Shown here piece after piece: positions 30,174 through 37,595 of a stretch of DNA of 37,595 bases (positions are counted from its first letter, which is position 1; each line of letters begins with the position of its first letter). Under the pieces are notes generated by a model. It did no database searches and was not told the DNA's origin. It saw only the letters and a program-made list of their open reading frames with translations. The translations under genes were made by a program, and so were the position numbers. The stretch comes from Bacteroidales bacterium (lineage in GTDB: Bacteria; Bacteroidota; Bacteroidia; Bacteroidales; Dysgonomonadaceae): positions 1-37,595 of the forward strand of contig DURL01000101.1 in assembly GCA_012837345.1 (NCBI GenBank). The letters run 5' to 3'.

Positions 30174-30241
30174 CTGCAGCTGTGCATATGTGGTAATGCT
30201 AAGACATAAGCCAAAAAAGAAAAACAGTACTCTTTTTTCAT
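30174..30241 (-). other. susC leader: signal-peptide codons out of frame with the ATG at an A6 tract
   Basis: In the susC frame, codons upstream of 30173 read KRVLFFFFGLCLSITTYAQL, an excellent signal peptide. This frame has no ATG, GTG or TTG before the TAA at 30264-30266. The expected ATG is at 30239-30241, followed by six A residues (T run 30233-30238 on the plus strand). With seven A the frame would read Met-Lys-Lys-Arg-Val-Leu-Phe and join susC exactly. As given, translation from that ATG stops after 23 codons. Causes could be a homopolymer sequencing error, a phase-variable tract, or -1 slippage on AAAAAA. Confidence 0.8.
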
Positions 30242-30442
30242 AGACATAGAATTTAAAATATACTTAATTTAACAGAATAGGGAATTCCAACGATACTTCG
30301 ATACTGGTGTAGGTGTTTCACCAGAGAATTACATTAAAATGCTTTTTATAAACAAGGTGAAAATACTTCTAATCATAAATATAAAGGAGAGTCAGACGAT
30401 CGATCGCAATATATTTCATCTGCCTGATATGATAAATTTTTA

Positions 30443-30450
30443 CAAAATTA
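30443..30450 (-). promoter_or_regulatory. Candidate -7 element for the susC operon
   Basis: The minus strand reads TAATTTTG, matching TAnnTTTG, about 200 bp before the presumed susC start. This would give a long leader containing the palindrome CGATCGATCG at 30397-30406. No exact -33 box is seen. HTCS-activated promoters often have poor -33 boxes, so this is compatible with activation. The 450-bp gap between susC and the divergent GH43 gene shows no gene. Confidence 0.35.
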
Positions 30451-30650
30451 ACGGAGTCGGGGTAGCATAAGGTTAATTAATTTTTGATATTGGGGGATTA
30501 TTTCGTTAGAAAAAGGATTGTCCTCAAGATTGTATAAAAAATCCACCCGGCTAACTTCTTACAGTTTTCACTCCGGAGTATCTGTCTGATTTTCATAGCC
30601 TCATCCACCGTTTATGAAGATTCGTCCCCCCCGGAAATGGAAAGAATGTC

Positions 30651-30658
30651 TATCTTTG
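30651..30658 (+). promoter_or_regulatory. Candidate -7 element for the GH43-CBM6 gene
   Basis: TATCTTTG matches TAnnTTTG and lies 61 bp before the preferred start codon at 30720. The -33 region has no exact TTTG. It supports independent transcription of this divergent gene. Confidence 0.4.
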
Positions 30659-30719
30659 CTTACCCGTATAGCATAGAGAGCCTGAAGTGAACCAAATGGG
30701 TATAGTTGAAATATTTATC

Positions 30720-32066
30720 ATGAATCGTATGCATCAACATGTAATTAAAAAAGCAATCTTGCTATTCCTGTGCTCCTGTTTTCTCATATCAATGAGTGCG
30801 CAGAATCCCGTTATCAGGGATCAGTTTACCGCAGATCCCACAGCCAGGGTTTTTGAAGGTAAGATTTATCTTTATCCCTCGCATGATATTCCCAGTCCCA
30901 TTGAACGGCTGAAGGAGTGGTTTTGTATGGCTGACTATCATGTCTTCTCATCCGAAAACCTAACCGACTGGCAGGATCATGGGGTGATCGTCAGTCAGGA
31001 GAAGGTGCCCTGGGTAGCATCCGGGTCCTACTCGATGTGGGCACCGGACTGTGTGTACAGAGACGGGAAATATTACTTCTATTTTCCCTCTGCACCAGCT
31101 GGGAATAACCGGCGGGGATTTGCAATTGGCGTGGCGGTAGCTGATAAGCCCTATGGTCCTTTCCGGCCCGAAGAGAACCCCATTGAGGGCATTGGCGGTA
31201 TTGATCCCTGTGTCCTGATCGATCATGACGGGCAAGCCTATATCTACTGGTCCGGACGAGGTATGTCGGTGGCAAAGCTCAAGGACAACATGGTGGAACT
31301 GGATAGCGAACCGGTGCAAATTGAGGGGTTGCCGGAGGGATTCAAGGAGGGACCATTTGTGTTTGAAAGAAATGGGATCTATTACTACACTTTTCCCTGG
31401 GTGAGAGACAGTACCGAGACGCTGGCCTACGCCACCGGGGACAATCCCACGGGACCCTTTACCTTTAGGGGTCTCATCATGGATGAATCACCTACAGGTT
31501 GCTGGACCAACCACCATTCCATCGTGGAATATGAGCATCAATGGTATCTGTTTTATCACCATAACGATTATTCACCATCGTTTGACAAGAACCGATCGGT
31601 GCGAGTTGATTCACTCTTTTTTAATCCGGATGGCACCATCTGCACGGTGACACCCACCTTGCGGGGGGTAGGCATAACGGCTGCAACATCCGAAATTCAT
31701 CCTGACCGTTACAGTGCCATCAGTGAAAAGGGAGCCTCGATTGCATTTGTCAACGAACAAAACTTTTTTGAGGGATGGAAGATTCTGCTGAATGAGGGAG
31801 GATGGGTGCGTTACAATCGTGTTGATTTCGGCAATGGAGCTCAGCAGAAAGTGACGGTGAGGATATCATCACCATCGGGCAGTAAGGTGCGATTGCAATT
31901 GAGCGATACCGATAAGCCGTTTTTGGCAGAGATCAATGTGCCTGCCGGGATCAGTTGGCAGGAGATAACCCTTCCGGTTCGAAATGTTGTACAGGGGATA
32001 CAGGATATCGAGTTGTCGCTCGTTGAAGGCGAGGGGAGTGAAATCGATTGGATTCGATTTGAGTAA
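30720..32066 (+). CDS. GH43-CBM6 arabinoxylan arabinofuranohydrolase-like enzyme
   Basis: 448 aa from ATG 30720. The frame extends 11 codons upstream, but the signal peptide (VIKKAILLFLCSCFLISMSA) fits a start at 30720 or 30729 better. The GH43 propeller has D39 in TADPTARVF (base), D162 in GGIDPCVL (modulator) and E210 in FKEGPFVF (acid). A C-terminal CBM6-like beta-sandwich starts at about 320 and ends SEIDWIRFE. GH43 plus CBM6 of this type is typical of arabinoxylan arabinofuranohydrolases that remove arabinose from substituted xylose. It is the only complete plus-strand gene and lies between susC and HTCS no. 2 with its own promoter candidate. It converges with HTCS no. 2, 73 bp apart, with no obvious terminator between. 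Confidence 0.93.
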   Translation: MNRMHQHVIKKAILLFLCSCFLISMSAQNPVIRDQFTADPTARVFEGKIYLYPSHDIPSPIERLKEWFCMADYHVFSSENLTDWQDHGVIVSQEKVPWVASGSYSMWAPDCVYRDGKYYFYFPSAPAGNNRRGFAIGVAVADKPYGPFRPEENPIEGIGGIDPCVLIDHDGQAYIYWSGRGMSVAKLKDNMVELDSEPVQIEGLPEGFKEGPFVFERNGIYYYTFPWVRDSTETLAYATGDNPTGPFTFRGLIMDESPTGCWTNHHSIVEYEHQWYLFYHHNDYSPSFDKNRSVRVDSLFFNPDGTICTVTPTLRGVGITAATSEIHPDRYSAISEKGASIAFVNEQNFFEGWKILLNEGGWVRYNRVDFGNGAQQKVTVRISSPSGSKVRLQLSDTDKPFLAEINVPAGISWQEITLPVRNVVQGIQDIELSLVEGEGSEIDWIRFE

Positions 32067-32139
32067 GACCGGCAGGTCCAACCCCGCCCCGGCAGTATCG
32101 TAACACCCTTTTATTCAACCGAACGCTAAACATAGACTC

Positions 32140-35100
32140 CTATGATTCCTGACAGATTATGGAACTGGGGGTCGTGTTGTATTGCTTCACAAAACAACGG
32201 GTGAAATACTTGGGATCGTTGAAGCCAACGCGATAGGCTATCTCGGAGACAATGACATTGTTGTGTCTGTTCTTCTCGAGGATCATCTTGGCTATTTTTA
32301 AACGATAGAGCAATAGAAAGCGTACCGGCGGGATTCCGGTGAGGGAGACAAATTTCTTGTATATCAGGGTGTAGCTCATGTTAAGTTTCTGAATCAGCTC
32401 TTTTACCCCGAAATTGGAATCGGCATAATTGTGCTCGATCACATCCATCACCTCCTTCATGAACTGCTGATCAGACTGACCTACTTCCAATACCGAGAGG
32501 TTCATCTCTTCCTCCATGAATTTCTTCTGTCGCAGATTCCTGTTTTTCATGATCGCATCGATCTGAGCCGTCAGGATGGAGTCCTCGAAGGGTTTGGTGA
32601 TGAAGCCATCGATCCCGTTCTCATAACTCTCTACATAGGCCTGTTCACTCGAGTTGGCGGTAAGCAACAGGAAGGGGATGTGGCACAGTTCCACGTTGTC
32701 CCGTATCATCCGGCACAAGCGTGCTCCGTCGCAAACAGGCATCATCAGGTCCGATACGATGAAATCGGGGAGGATCTTACGGGCGATCTCGTATCCTCCT
32801 TCACCGTTATTGGCTTCCGCCACATTGAATTTATCGGAGAGCATCTTTTTGATGTAATGCCGCATATCGGGATTGTCTTCTACCAGTAACAGGGTGGGCT
32901 TGTCCCGGTCTACCGGTATGAACGGGGGTATGATATCATCATTTGACAAGGGCAGTTCTGTTCCCTGCAAGGGGGATGTCTCTTCCCTGTCAGAGAGGGT
33001 TAACGGGAAATAAAACCGGAATGTAACGCCGCTGCTTTTCGTTGATTTCACAGAAATGGTTCCCTGAAGCAGTGTGACCAGCTCTCTCACAATGTGCAAT
33101 CCTATTCCTGTACTGCTTTGACCAAACTGTGAATATTTCTGCTGCTTGGGTATCCGGTAAAAACGGTCAAATATCTTTTCCATATCCTCTTTCTCAATCC
33201 TGCTGCCACTGTTGGTGACGGAGATATATTGTAGCAGCCTGCCGGTTGGAGGATCGTAAAACTGAGAGGCATGAAGTGTGATCTTCCCCATGTCAGGTGT
33301 GTACTTGACAGCATTCGACAAGAGATTGAATAGGATCTTGTGAATATTCTCTCTGTCTGTAACTACATCTGCCTGTTTGAGTCGGTATCTTTTCTCTAAC
33401 CGAATACCCCTGTGCTGCATCAGACCTGAAAAATCAGAAGTAGTCTGGTCGAGCAGTTCAACGAGGTTGAACGGTACCGGATGCAGCGTCAGATTTTTGG
33501 TCTCTATTTTCTGCAGATCGATCAACTGATTTACCATGGAAAGGAGGTAGCGGGCATTGCGGTTGATCATCTCCAGGTTCTCTTTTCCTTCGCTGTTGGC
33601 GGCCTTTCTGATCAGTTGCCCGGTTGGACCCAGGATGAGTGTCAGCGGTGTTTTAAACTCATGGGCAATATTGGTGAAATAGGAGATCTTATCTTTGTTC
33701 AATTGTTCCATCTGCTGCGACATCTCAAAGATCGCATTCTTTTGCTGGTTGATCTCTTCGTTTTGATGTTGCAGCTGTTCATTTTTATCGATGATCTCGC
33801 ACTGCGTGAGTTCCAGCTCCTCGATGGTACGGGTCAGTGCTGAGGTCCGCTCCCCGATCTTCTCTTTCAGTAGCAGTTGGATCTTCTTTTGCCGCTGATT
33901 GTACCAGTAGAGGAGATAGCACAATATCGAGATACATAGCAATGCGATGAGTGAATAGAACCAAGTTGTCTGATAGAAAGGAGGATGTACGACAATGGTG
34001 AGATAGGTATGTGCAGAGGACCATGCATTGTCCTGATTGGTGCACCATACCTCGAAGGTGTATTTGCCGGCGTTCAGGTTGGTATAGCGTGCATCTCTTC
34101 TGGCAAGTCCCACATTGATCCGTTCATTGAGCTCCTGAATGCGATGGAAATAATAGATCTTTTCCTGTCCGGTATATTCAAGAGAGCTGAACGTGAGTTC
34201 GAAAGAGTTGTGTGGTGGGTAGAGATGCAGTTCTTTTGTTTGGGTAATCGACAATGAGAGGTTTTTATGATGAAGGATGGGGGTCATCTCCTCGCCATCA
34301 CAATTGAGGCTGGTCAGGGTCACCACTCTTTCTTTTTTTTGGGGAAGATGGATAAGGGAATTAAATGAAACCAATCCGTTGGTGGTGCCCAATATCACCC
34401 GGAAATCGGCTGTCTTGCATCCGGATCGTTTGTAGAACTGTTGAACCTGTAATCCCTCATTTTCATCAAACAGAATGGCTTTTTTGGTAAAGGCGTTAAA
34501 GAGATAGACCCCCTTTGAAGTGCTGATCCAGATATTCCCGCTTCCATCTTCCAGTAGATTCGTGATGCTTGTGTTCGACAAACCTGAACGGCCGGCATAG
34601 TTGGTGAAGGTGTAGTTGCCGTTTGAACTGCCCGGATCGAGCTGATAGATACCGTTACCCATACTACCCAGATAGATTTCACGGTCTTTGGTTTCCAGGA
34701 TGCAGGTGATTCTTTCCTTTATCTTGCTCTCCGGGTCATCCAGTTTCTGTTTGTAATGGATACTTTCATATCCGTTCCTGTAATCTCTCAGATCGATAAT
34801 GTAGATGCCGTTACCACCAATCCATAAGCGTGATTGTGAATCCACAAAAATCGTACTCATATGATCATGGATCTCACGTGATCGTGAGTAGTACTGAAGT
34901 CGGTTCATCTGGCCGGTGGTCAGGTCCAGAGTTTGGATATGACGGCTGCTGCAGATCCAGATGGAGTTCCTGACCGGATCGAGGCAGAGATCATGGATCT
35001 CATTGGAGAGCAATCCGGAGTTCTCAGTCGTGAAATGTTCAAACCTGGGGCGAGACAGATTCTCTTTCGATAGTTTATCGATTCCTCCGCCAAGGGTCGA

Positions 35101-36378
35101 GATCCAGTAATCACCATGGAAATCCTGTACGATATCAGAGATATTGTTATGACCCAACGAAGTGAGGTCATGAGTGCGATGACGGTATATCGTGAAAGAT
35201 TCCTTCCCTTTCAGTTTAATGGCAAGCCCCCCATCCACGATGCCAGCCAGCAGATTTCCCTCCTCGTCTTCCAGGATGGAGCTGATGACCGATGGGCTCT
35301 CACTGGCAGCGCTTTGCAGTGAATGAGTGAAATGAATCTGCCTGGGGATCATGAGATTGATACCCCCAAATAGGGTGCCTGCCCATATGCAGTTGTTCTC
35401 ATCCACCAATAGATTGTTGACAATGTTGTCATTAAGTGAGAAACGGTCTGCTCCCTTGTTGAACACCACAAATCGCTCGTTGCGTTGAAAGATGTTCAAC
35501 CCATTTCGTGTGGCTACGACAATGTCACCCGACTCATTTTTGGCAATGTCGGTTACCTGATTGGAGGAGATGCTGTTCGGATCATCCGGGTTGTGTTGGT
35601 AATGGGTCATAAATCCATTTTGGCTGTTCAGACAGTACAATCCTTCTTCAGTGCCTATCCATAGGTAATCACCGAAGGAAGAGAGTGTGTTGACAGTTAC
35701 TTTTGAAAAGTCTGAGTCGGCAGGCGTGTTGATTTCCTGATATCTGCCCGGAATTGTGTTTCCATACCGTAGTAACTGGTTTTTGCCACCTGTCCATATC
35801 TCGTTACCATGTCGGATGAAAGACCTGATGTCTACACCTCTTTTCAGGATTTGGATCTCTTCAATCTCCCTCTCCCGGTTCAGGATCAGATAGGCCAGGC
35901 AGTCTCCCTTACCCACCCATAGATTTTGATGTTCATCCAGAAAGATAGCCTGAACAGGTGAGGTGAGAATATCACTGTTATCACCTTCGTAATCTTTTAG
36001 AAACGAGATTCTCTCCTGTTGCAGGTCGATGCGCATGATCCCTGCATCGGAGGCCACCCATAAATGGCGGGAGGCATCTTCTGTGATGTCGTGGATGTAG
36101 TTGCTTTCAATAAAACGGTTTGGAAGAGCCGAGCCCGCTGAATAGTGTTTCAGTTCATAACCATCGTAGCGATCCAGACCGTTGGAGGTGCCAATCCAGA
36201 TAAATCCTTGATAATCCTTATGAATGGCTCTGATGGAGTTGTCGCATAATCCCTGGTTGATTGTGAGATAGGTTGTGAGATAGGAATCGTTATAGCCGGA
36301 AATATTGTTCTGTGCCGGCAGCATGGCCCAGATCAACTTGATCAGCAGTGAGAAGCAAAATGCTATCCGGTATCTCAT
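32140..36378 (-). CDS. Hybrid two-component system sensor/regulator (HTCS) no. 2
   Basis: 1412 aa of the same architecture as HTCS no. 1 but diverged throughout. A signal peptide (MRYRIAFCFSLLIKLIWAML) is followed by Reg_prop propeller repeats (DYQGFIWIGTSNGLDRYDGY and others, to about 680) and a Y_Y_Y domain (KYTFEVWCTNQDNAW). One membrane helix is at about 806-826. A long coiled coil (EELELTQ...EINQQKN) leads to HisKA with H906 (NIAHEFKTPL). HATPase follows (STGIGLHIVREL), then the receiver with D1210 (IVSDLMMPVCDG) and an AraC-type DNA-binding domain ending FNDPKYFTRCFVKQYNTTPS. Its position near susC and its strong promoter suggest constitutive expression. It is probably the main sensor for susCD, but this is inference. 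Confidence 0.96.
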   Translation of the reverse strand: MRYRIAFCFSLLIKLIWAMLPAQNNISGYNDSYLTTYLTINQGLCDNSIRAIHKDYQGFIWIGTSNGLDRYDGYELKHYSAGSALPNRFIESNYIHDITEDASRHLWVASDAGIMRIDLQQERISFLKDYEGDNSDILTSPVQAIFLDEHQNLWVGKGDCLAYLILNREREIEEIQILKRGVDIRSFIRHGNEIWTGGKNQLLRYGNTIPGRYQEINTPADSDFSKVTVNTLSSFGDYLWIGTEEGLYCLNSQNGFMTHYQHNPDDPNSISSNQVTDIAKNESGDIVVATRNGLNIFQRNERFVVFNKGADRFSLNDNIVNNLLVDENNCIWAGTLFGGINLMIPRQIHFTHSLQSAASESPSVISSILEDEEGNLLAGIVDGGLAIKLKGKESFTIYRHRTHDLTSLGHNNISDIVQDFHGDYWISTLGGGIDKLSKENLSRPRFEHFTTENSGLLSNEIHDLCLDPVRNSIWICSSRHIQTLDLTTGQMNRLQYYSRSREIHDHMSTIFVDSQSRLWIGGNGIYIIDLRDYRNGYESIHYKQKLDDPESKIKERITCILETKDREIYLGSMGNGIYQLDPGSSNGNYTFTNYAGRSGLSNTSITNLLEDGSGNIWISTSKGVYLFNAFTKKAILFDENEGLQVQQFYKRSGCKTADFRVILGTTNGLVSFNSLIHLPQKKERVVTLTSLNCDGEEMTPILHHKNLSLSITQTKELHLYPPHNSFELTFSSLEYTGQEKIYYFHRIQELNERINVGLARRDARYTNLNAGKYTFEVWCTNQDNAWSSAHTYLTIVVHPPFYQTTWFYSLIALLCISILCYLLYWYNQRQKKIQLLLKEKIGERTSALTRTIEELELTQCEIIDKNEQLQHQNEEINQQKNAIFEMSQQMEQLNKDKISYFTNIAHEFKTPLTLILGPTGQLIRKAANSEGKENLEMINRNARYLLSMVNQLIDLQKIETKNLTLHPVPFNLVELLDQTTSDFSGLMQHRGIRLEKRYRLKQADVVTDRENIHKILFNLLSNAVKYTPDMGKITLHASQFYDPPTGRLLQYISVTNSGSRIEKEDMEKIFDRFYRIPKQQKYSQFGQSSTGIGLHIVRELVTLLQGTISVKSTKSSGVTFRFYFPLTLSDREETSPLQGTELPLSNDDIIPPFIPVDRDKPTLLLVEDNPDMRHYIKKMLSDKFNVAEANNGEGGYEIARKILPDFIVSDLMMPVCDGARLCRMIRDNVELCHIPFLLLTANSSEQAYVESYENGIDGFITKPFEDSILTAQIDAIMKNRNLRQKKFMEEEMNLSVLEVGQSDQQFMKEVMDVIEHNYADSNFGVKELIQKLNMSYTLIYKKFVSLTGIPPVRFLLLYRLKIAKMILEKNRHNNVIVSEIAYRVGFNDPKYFTRCFVKQYNTTPSSIICQES

Positions 36379-36404
36379 TTATGGGTTACGTTATGAATGA
36401 GGAA

Positions 36405-36436
36405 CAAATGTATGATATTTCTTCAATTCTTACAAA
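36405..36436 (-). promoter_or_regulatory. Promoter of HTCS no. 2, near-perfect Bacteroidota consensus
   Basis: On the minus strand TTTG (36436-36433) and TACATTTG (36412-36405) are separated by 20 nt, matching the sigma-ABfr consensus TTTG-N19~21-TAnnTTTG. The predicted start of transcription is only about 20 nt before the ATG, so the leader is very short. This is the best promoter match in the window and suggests steady expression of the sensor. Confidence 0.7.
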
Positions 36437-36642
36437 CGGTGTTCTATGGTCCCGGTGAGAAGAAAACATCCTATTGCAAACTTAGAAAAGAGTACTGATC
36501 ATCAAGAGGATTTTTTTATCGTTGATGGGTACAAAATTTGTCAAACAGATCTCACCCTTTTTTTAATTCTGTTTTTCTCCAAATATGTGAATTAATCCTC
36601 ATAATATGAGAGTTTGGTCTCCACATTTCATGGAAATCTGGT

Positions 36643-36650
36643 TATGTTTG
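36643..36650 (+). promoter_or_regulatory. Candidate -7 element for the rightmost GH43 gene
   Basis: TATGTTTG matches TAnnTTTG and is 23 bp before ATG 36674 and 74 bp before ATG 36725. A TTTG at 36613-36616 is 26 nt upstream, somewhat too far for a standard -33 box. The rest of the 295-bp divergent gap holds the HTCS no. 2 promoter and no gene. Confidence 0.45.
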
Positions 36651-36673
36651 TACATTGAAAAACTGATTGTGTG

Positions 36674-37595
36674 ATGTATAGAGAAAATCAAAACGTTGAT
36701 CCCTGCCGGGAGACAGGTGTCAGCATGTTGTCATGGAGATCGATGAGTTATGGAATCGGTTGTCTGTTGTCTCTTTTTTTGATCCTGAACGGGTGTCACA
36801 ACCTTGATAGTGGCAATGATGAGCAATCCCATTTTATCTTGCTGAAAGGGTTGGGAGCGGGAGAAGTGCGTACCATCCCGTACGACTCATTGATTGCTCC
36901 CGATCCCTATATCCTGGCAGATGAAGCGACTCGCACCTATTACCTGACCGCTTCCGGGGGGACGATGTGGAAAAGCCCCGACCTGCGGAGCTGGGAAGGA
37001 CCCTACAGCTATATTGAGATAGACACCACCTCCTGGATGGGATCCGACCCGATGATCTGGGCTCCCGAGCTGCATCATTACAACGGTAAATATTATTGTT
37101 TTACCACCTTTACCAACACCGATATCATTGTCGATACAGTACCCGAACGGTGTGATGTGTTGCGTCGCGCTACTCATATTCTGGTAGCAGAAAAAGCTGA
37201 GGGACCTTACCATCCCATTTCTGACATCTCCTACTTGCCTGAGGAGTGGTCAACGCTCGATGGAACACTTTTTGAGGAGGAGGGGGTCCCCTATCTGGTA
37301 TTCAACCACGACTGGATGCAGCTGGAAAATGGAGAGATCAAACATATCGCCCTGGCTGAAGATCTTTCTCACACAGAGGGTGTAGCAACCTCTCTTTTCT
37401 CAGGAAGAGACGCTCCCTGGCCGCGTGAGATGCAATCGATCGGAGAGCTCACCTTTGGTATGTCACTTAGTGGATATGTCACTGACGGCCCTTTTCTTTT
37501 CAAAACCGGAACCGGGAGACTGGGGATGCTCTGGTCCAGCTGGAGCGACAAAAGATACGCACAGGGGGTGGCTTATTCACTCTCGGGACGTCTGG
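36674..37595 (+). CDS. GH43-family lipoprotein glycosidase (3' end cut by window)
   Basis: The frame runs from ATG 36674 to the window edge without a stop (307 codons). The N-terminus before the hydrophobic stretch is long, so translation may really start at ATG 36725, which has GGGAGACAGG upstream and gives a normal lipoprotein signal ending ILNGC. The GH43 propeller is recognisable: IAPDPYILADEATRTYYLTA (base in PDP), MWKSPDLRSWEGPY, WAPELHHYNGKYYCFTTFTN, LDGTLFEEEGVPYLVFNHDW (modulator) and TDGPFLFKTGTGRLGMLWSS. The usual glutamate of the general acid near TDGPF was not seen as an E at that place, so the acid residue is unclear. It probably belongs to the same locus. The substrate is unknown, and it could be a non-xylan GH43. 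Confidence 0.88.
   Translation, partial: MYRENQNVDPCRETGVSMLSWRSMSYGIGCLLSLFLILNGCHNLDSGNDEQSHFILLKGLGAGEVRTIPYDSLIAPDPYILADEATRTYYLTASGGTMWKSPDLRSWEGPYSYIEIDTTSWMGSDPMIWAPELHHYNGKYYCFTTFTNTDIIVDTVPERCDVLRRATHILVAEKAEGPYHPISDISYLPEEWSTLDGTLFEEEGVPYLVFNHDWMQLENGEIKHIALAEDLSHTEGVATSLFSGRDAPWPREMQSIGELTFGMSLSGYVTDGPFLFKTGTGRLGMLWSSWSDKRYAQGVAYSLSGRL

Noticed and set aside
30397-30406. Palindrome CGATCGATCG in the susC leader as an operator
   Set aside because: Short and simple in composition; no second copy near other promoters, so it is noted only in the promoter entry.
32067-32139. Possible bidirectional terminator between the convergent GH43-CBM6 and HTCS no. 2 genes
   Set aside because: C-rich sequence is present, but no stem of useful length with a T-tract could be formed.

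Overview
The window is a large polysaccharide utilization locus (PUL) of a Bacteroidota organism, most likely of the order Bacteroidales. The signs are a SusC/SusD pair, two hybrid two-component regulators (HTCS), lipoprotein signal peptides, several TAnnTTTG-type promoter elements and few purine-rich ribosome binding sites. The genus cannot be fixed from the sequence. The enzyme set points to complex xylan: acetylated, feruloylated glucurono-arabinoxylan with side chains that may carry L-galactose.

Layout. At the left edge is a GH43 gene on the minus strand, cut by the window. Above it is a first HTCS regulator, then a probable 3' gene remnant. From 30.2 kb down to 5.9 kb a collinear minus-strand array runs susC, susD, CE1 esterase, GH10 xylanase, GH43_12, GH8, GH115 alpha-glucuronidase, GH43-CE6 fusion, GH31, GH95, aldo-keto reductase, zinc alcohol dehydrogenase and COG3618-type amidohydrolase. 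A strong intrinsic terminator follows the CE1 gene, so susC-susD-CE1 is probably a separate transcript. From GH8 to the amidohydrolase the gaps are 52 bp or less, with TAATG and ATGA overlaps, so that stretch looks like one operon. At 30.7 kb a GH43-CBM6 gene points the other way. Then come a second HTCS on the minus strand with a near-consensus promoter, and a divergent GH43 lipoprotein gene cut by the right edge.

How the genes work together. The GH10 (lipoprotein) should cut xylan at the cell surface. SusC/SusD import the oligosaccharides. In the periplasm GH115 removes (4-O-methyl)glucuronic acid, the GH43 enzymes remove arabinose or xylose, GH31 probably removes alpha-xylose, GH95 removes alpha-L-galactose or alpha-L-fucose, CE1 and CE6 remove ferulate and acetate, and GH8 trims xylose from reducing ends. 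The two HTCS proteins would sense oligosaccharides in the periplasm and switch on the locus.

The most interesting part is the end of the operon. GH95 is followed without a break by three predicted cytoplasmic enzymes: an L-galactose-dehydrogenase-like aldo-keto reductase, an L-galactonate-5-dehydrogenase-like zinc enzyme and a sugar-lactonase-like amidohydrolase. Together they could form a non-phosphorylating L-galactose (or L-fucose) oxidation route built into a xylan locus. Other points of note are a frameshift at the susC start codon within an A6 tract, the GH43-CE6 fusion, intergenic inverted repeats and the gene remnant. I saw no tRNA, rRNA, CRISPR array or insertion sequence.
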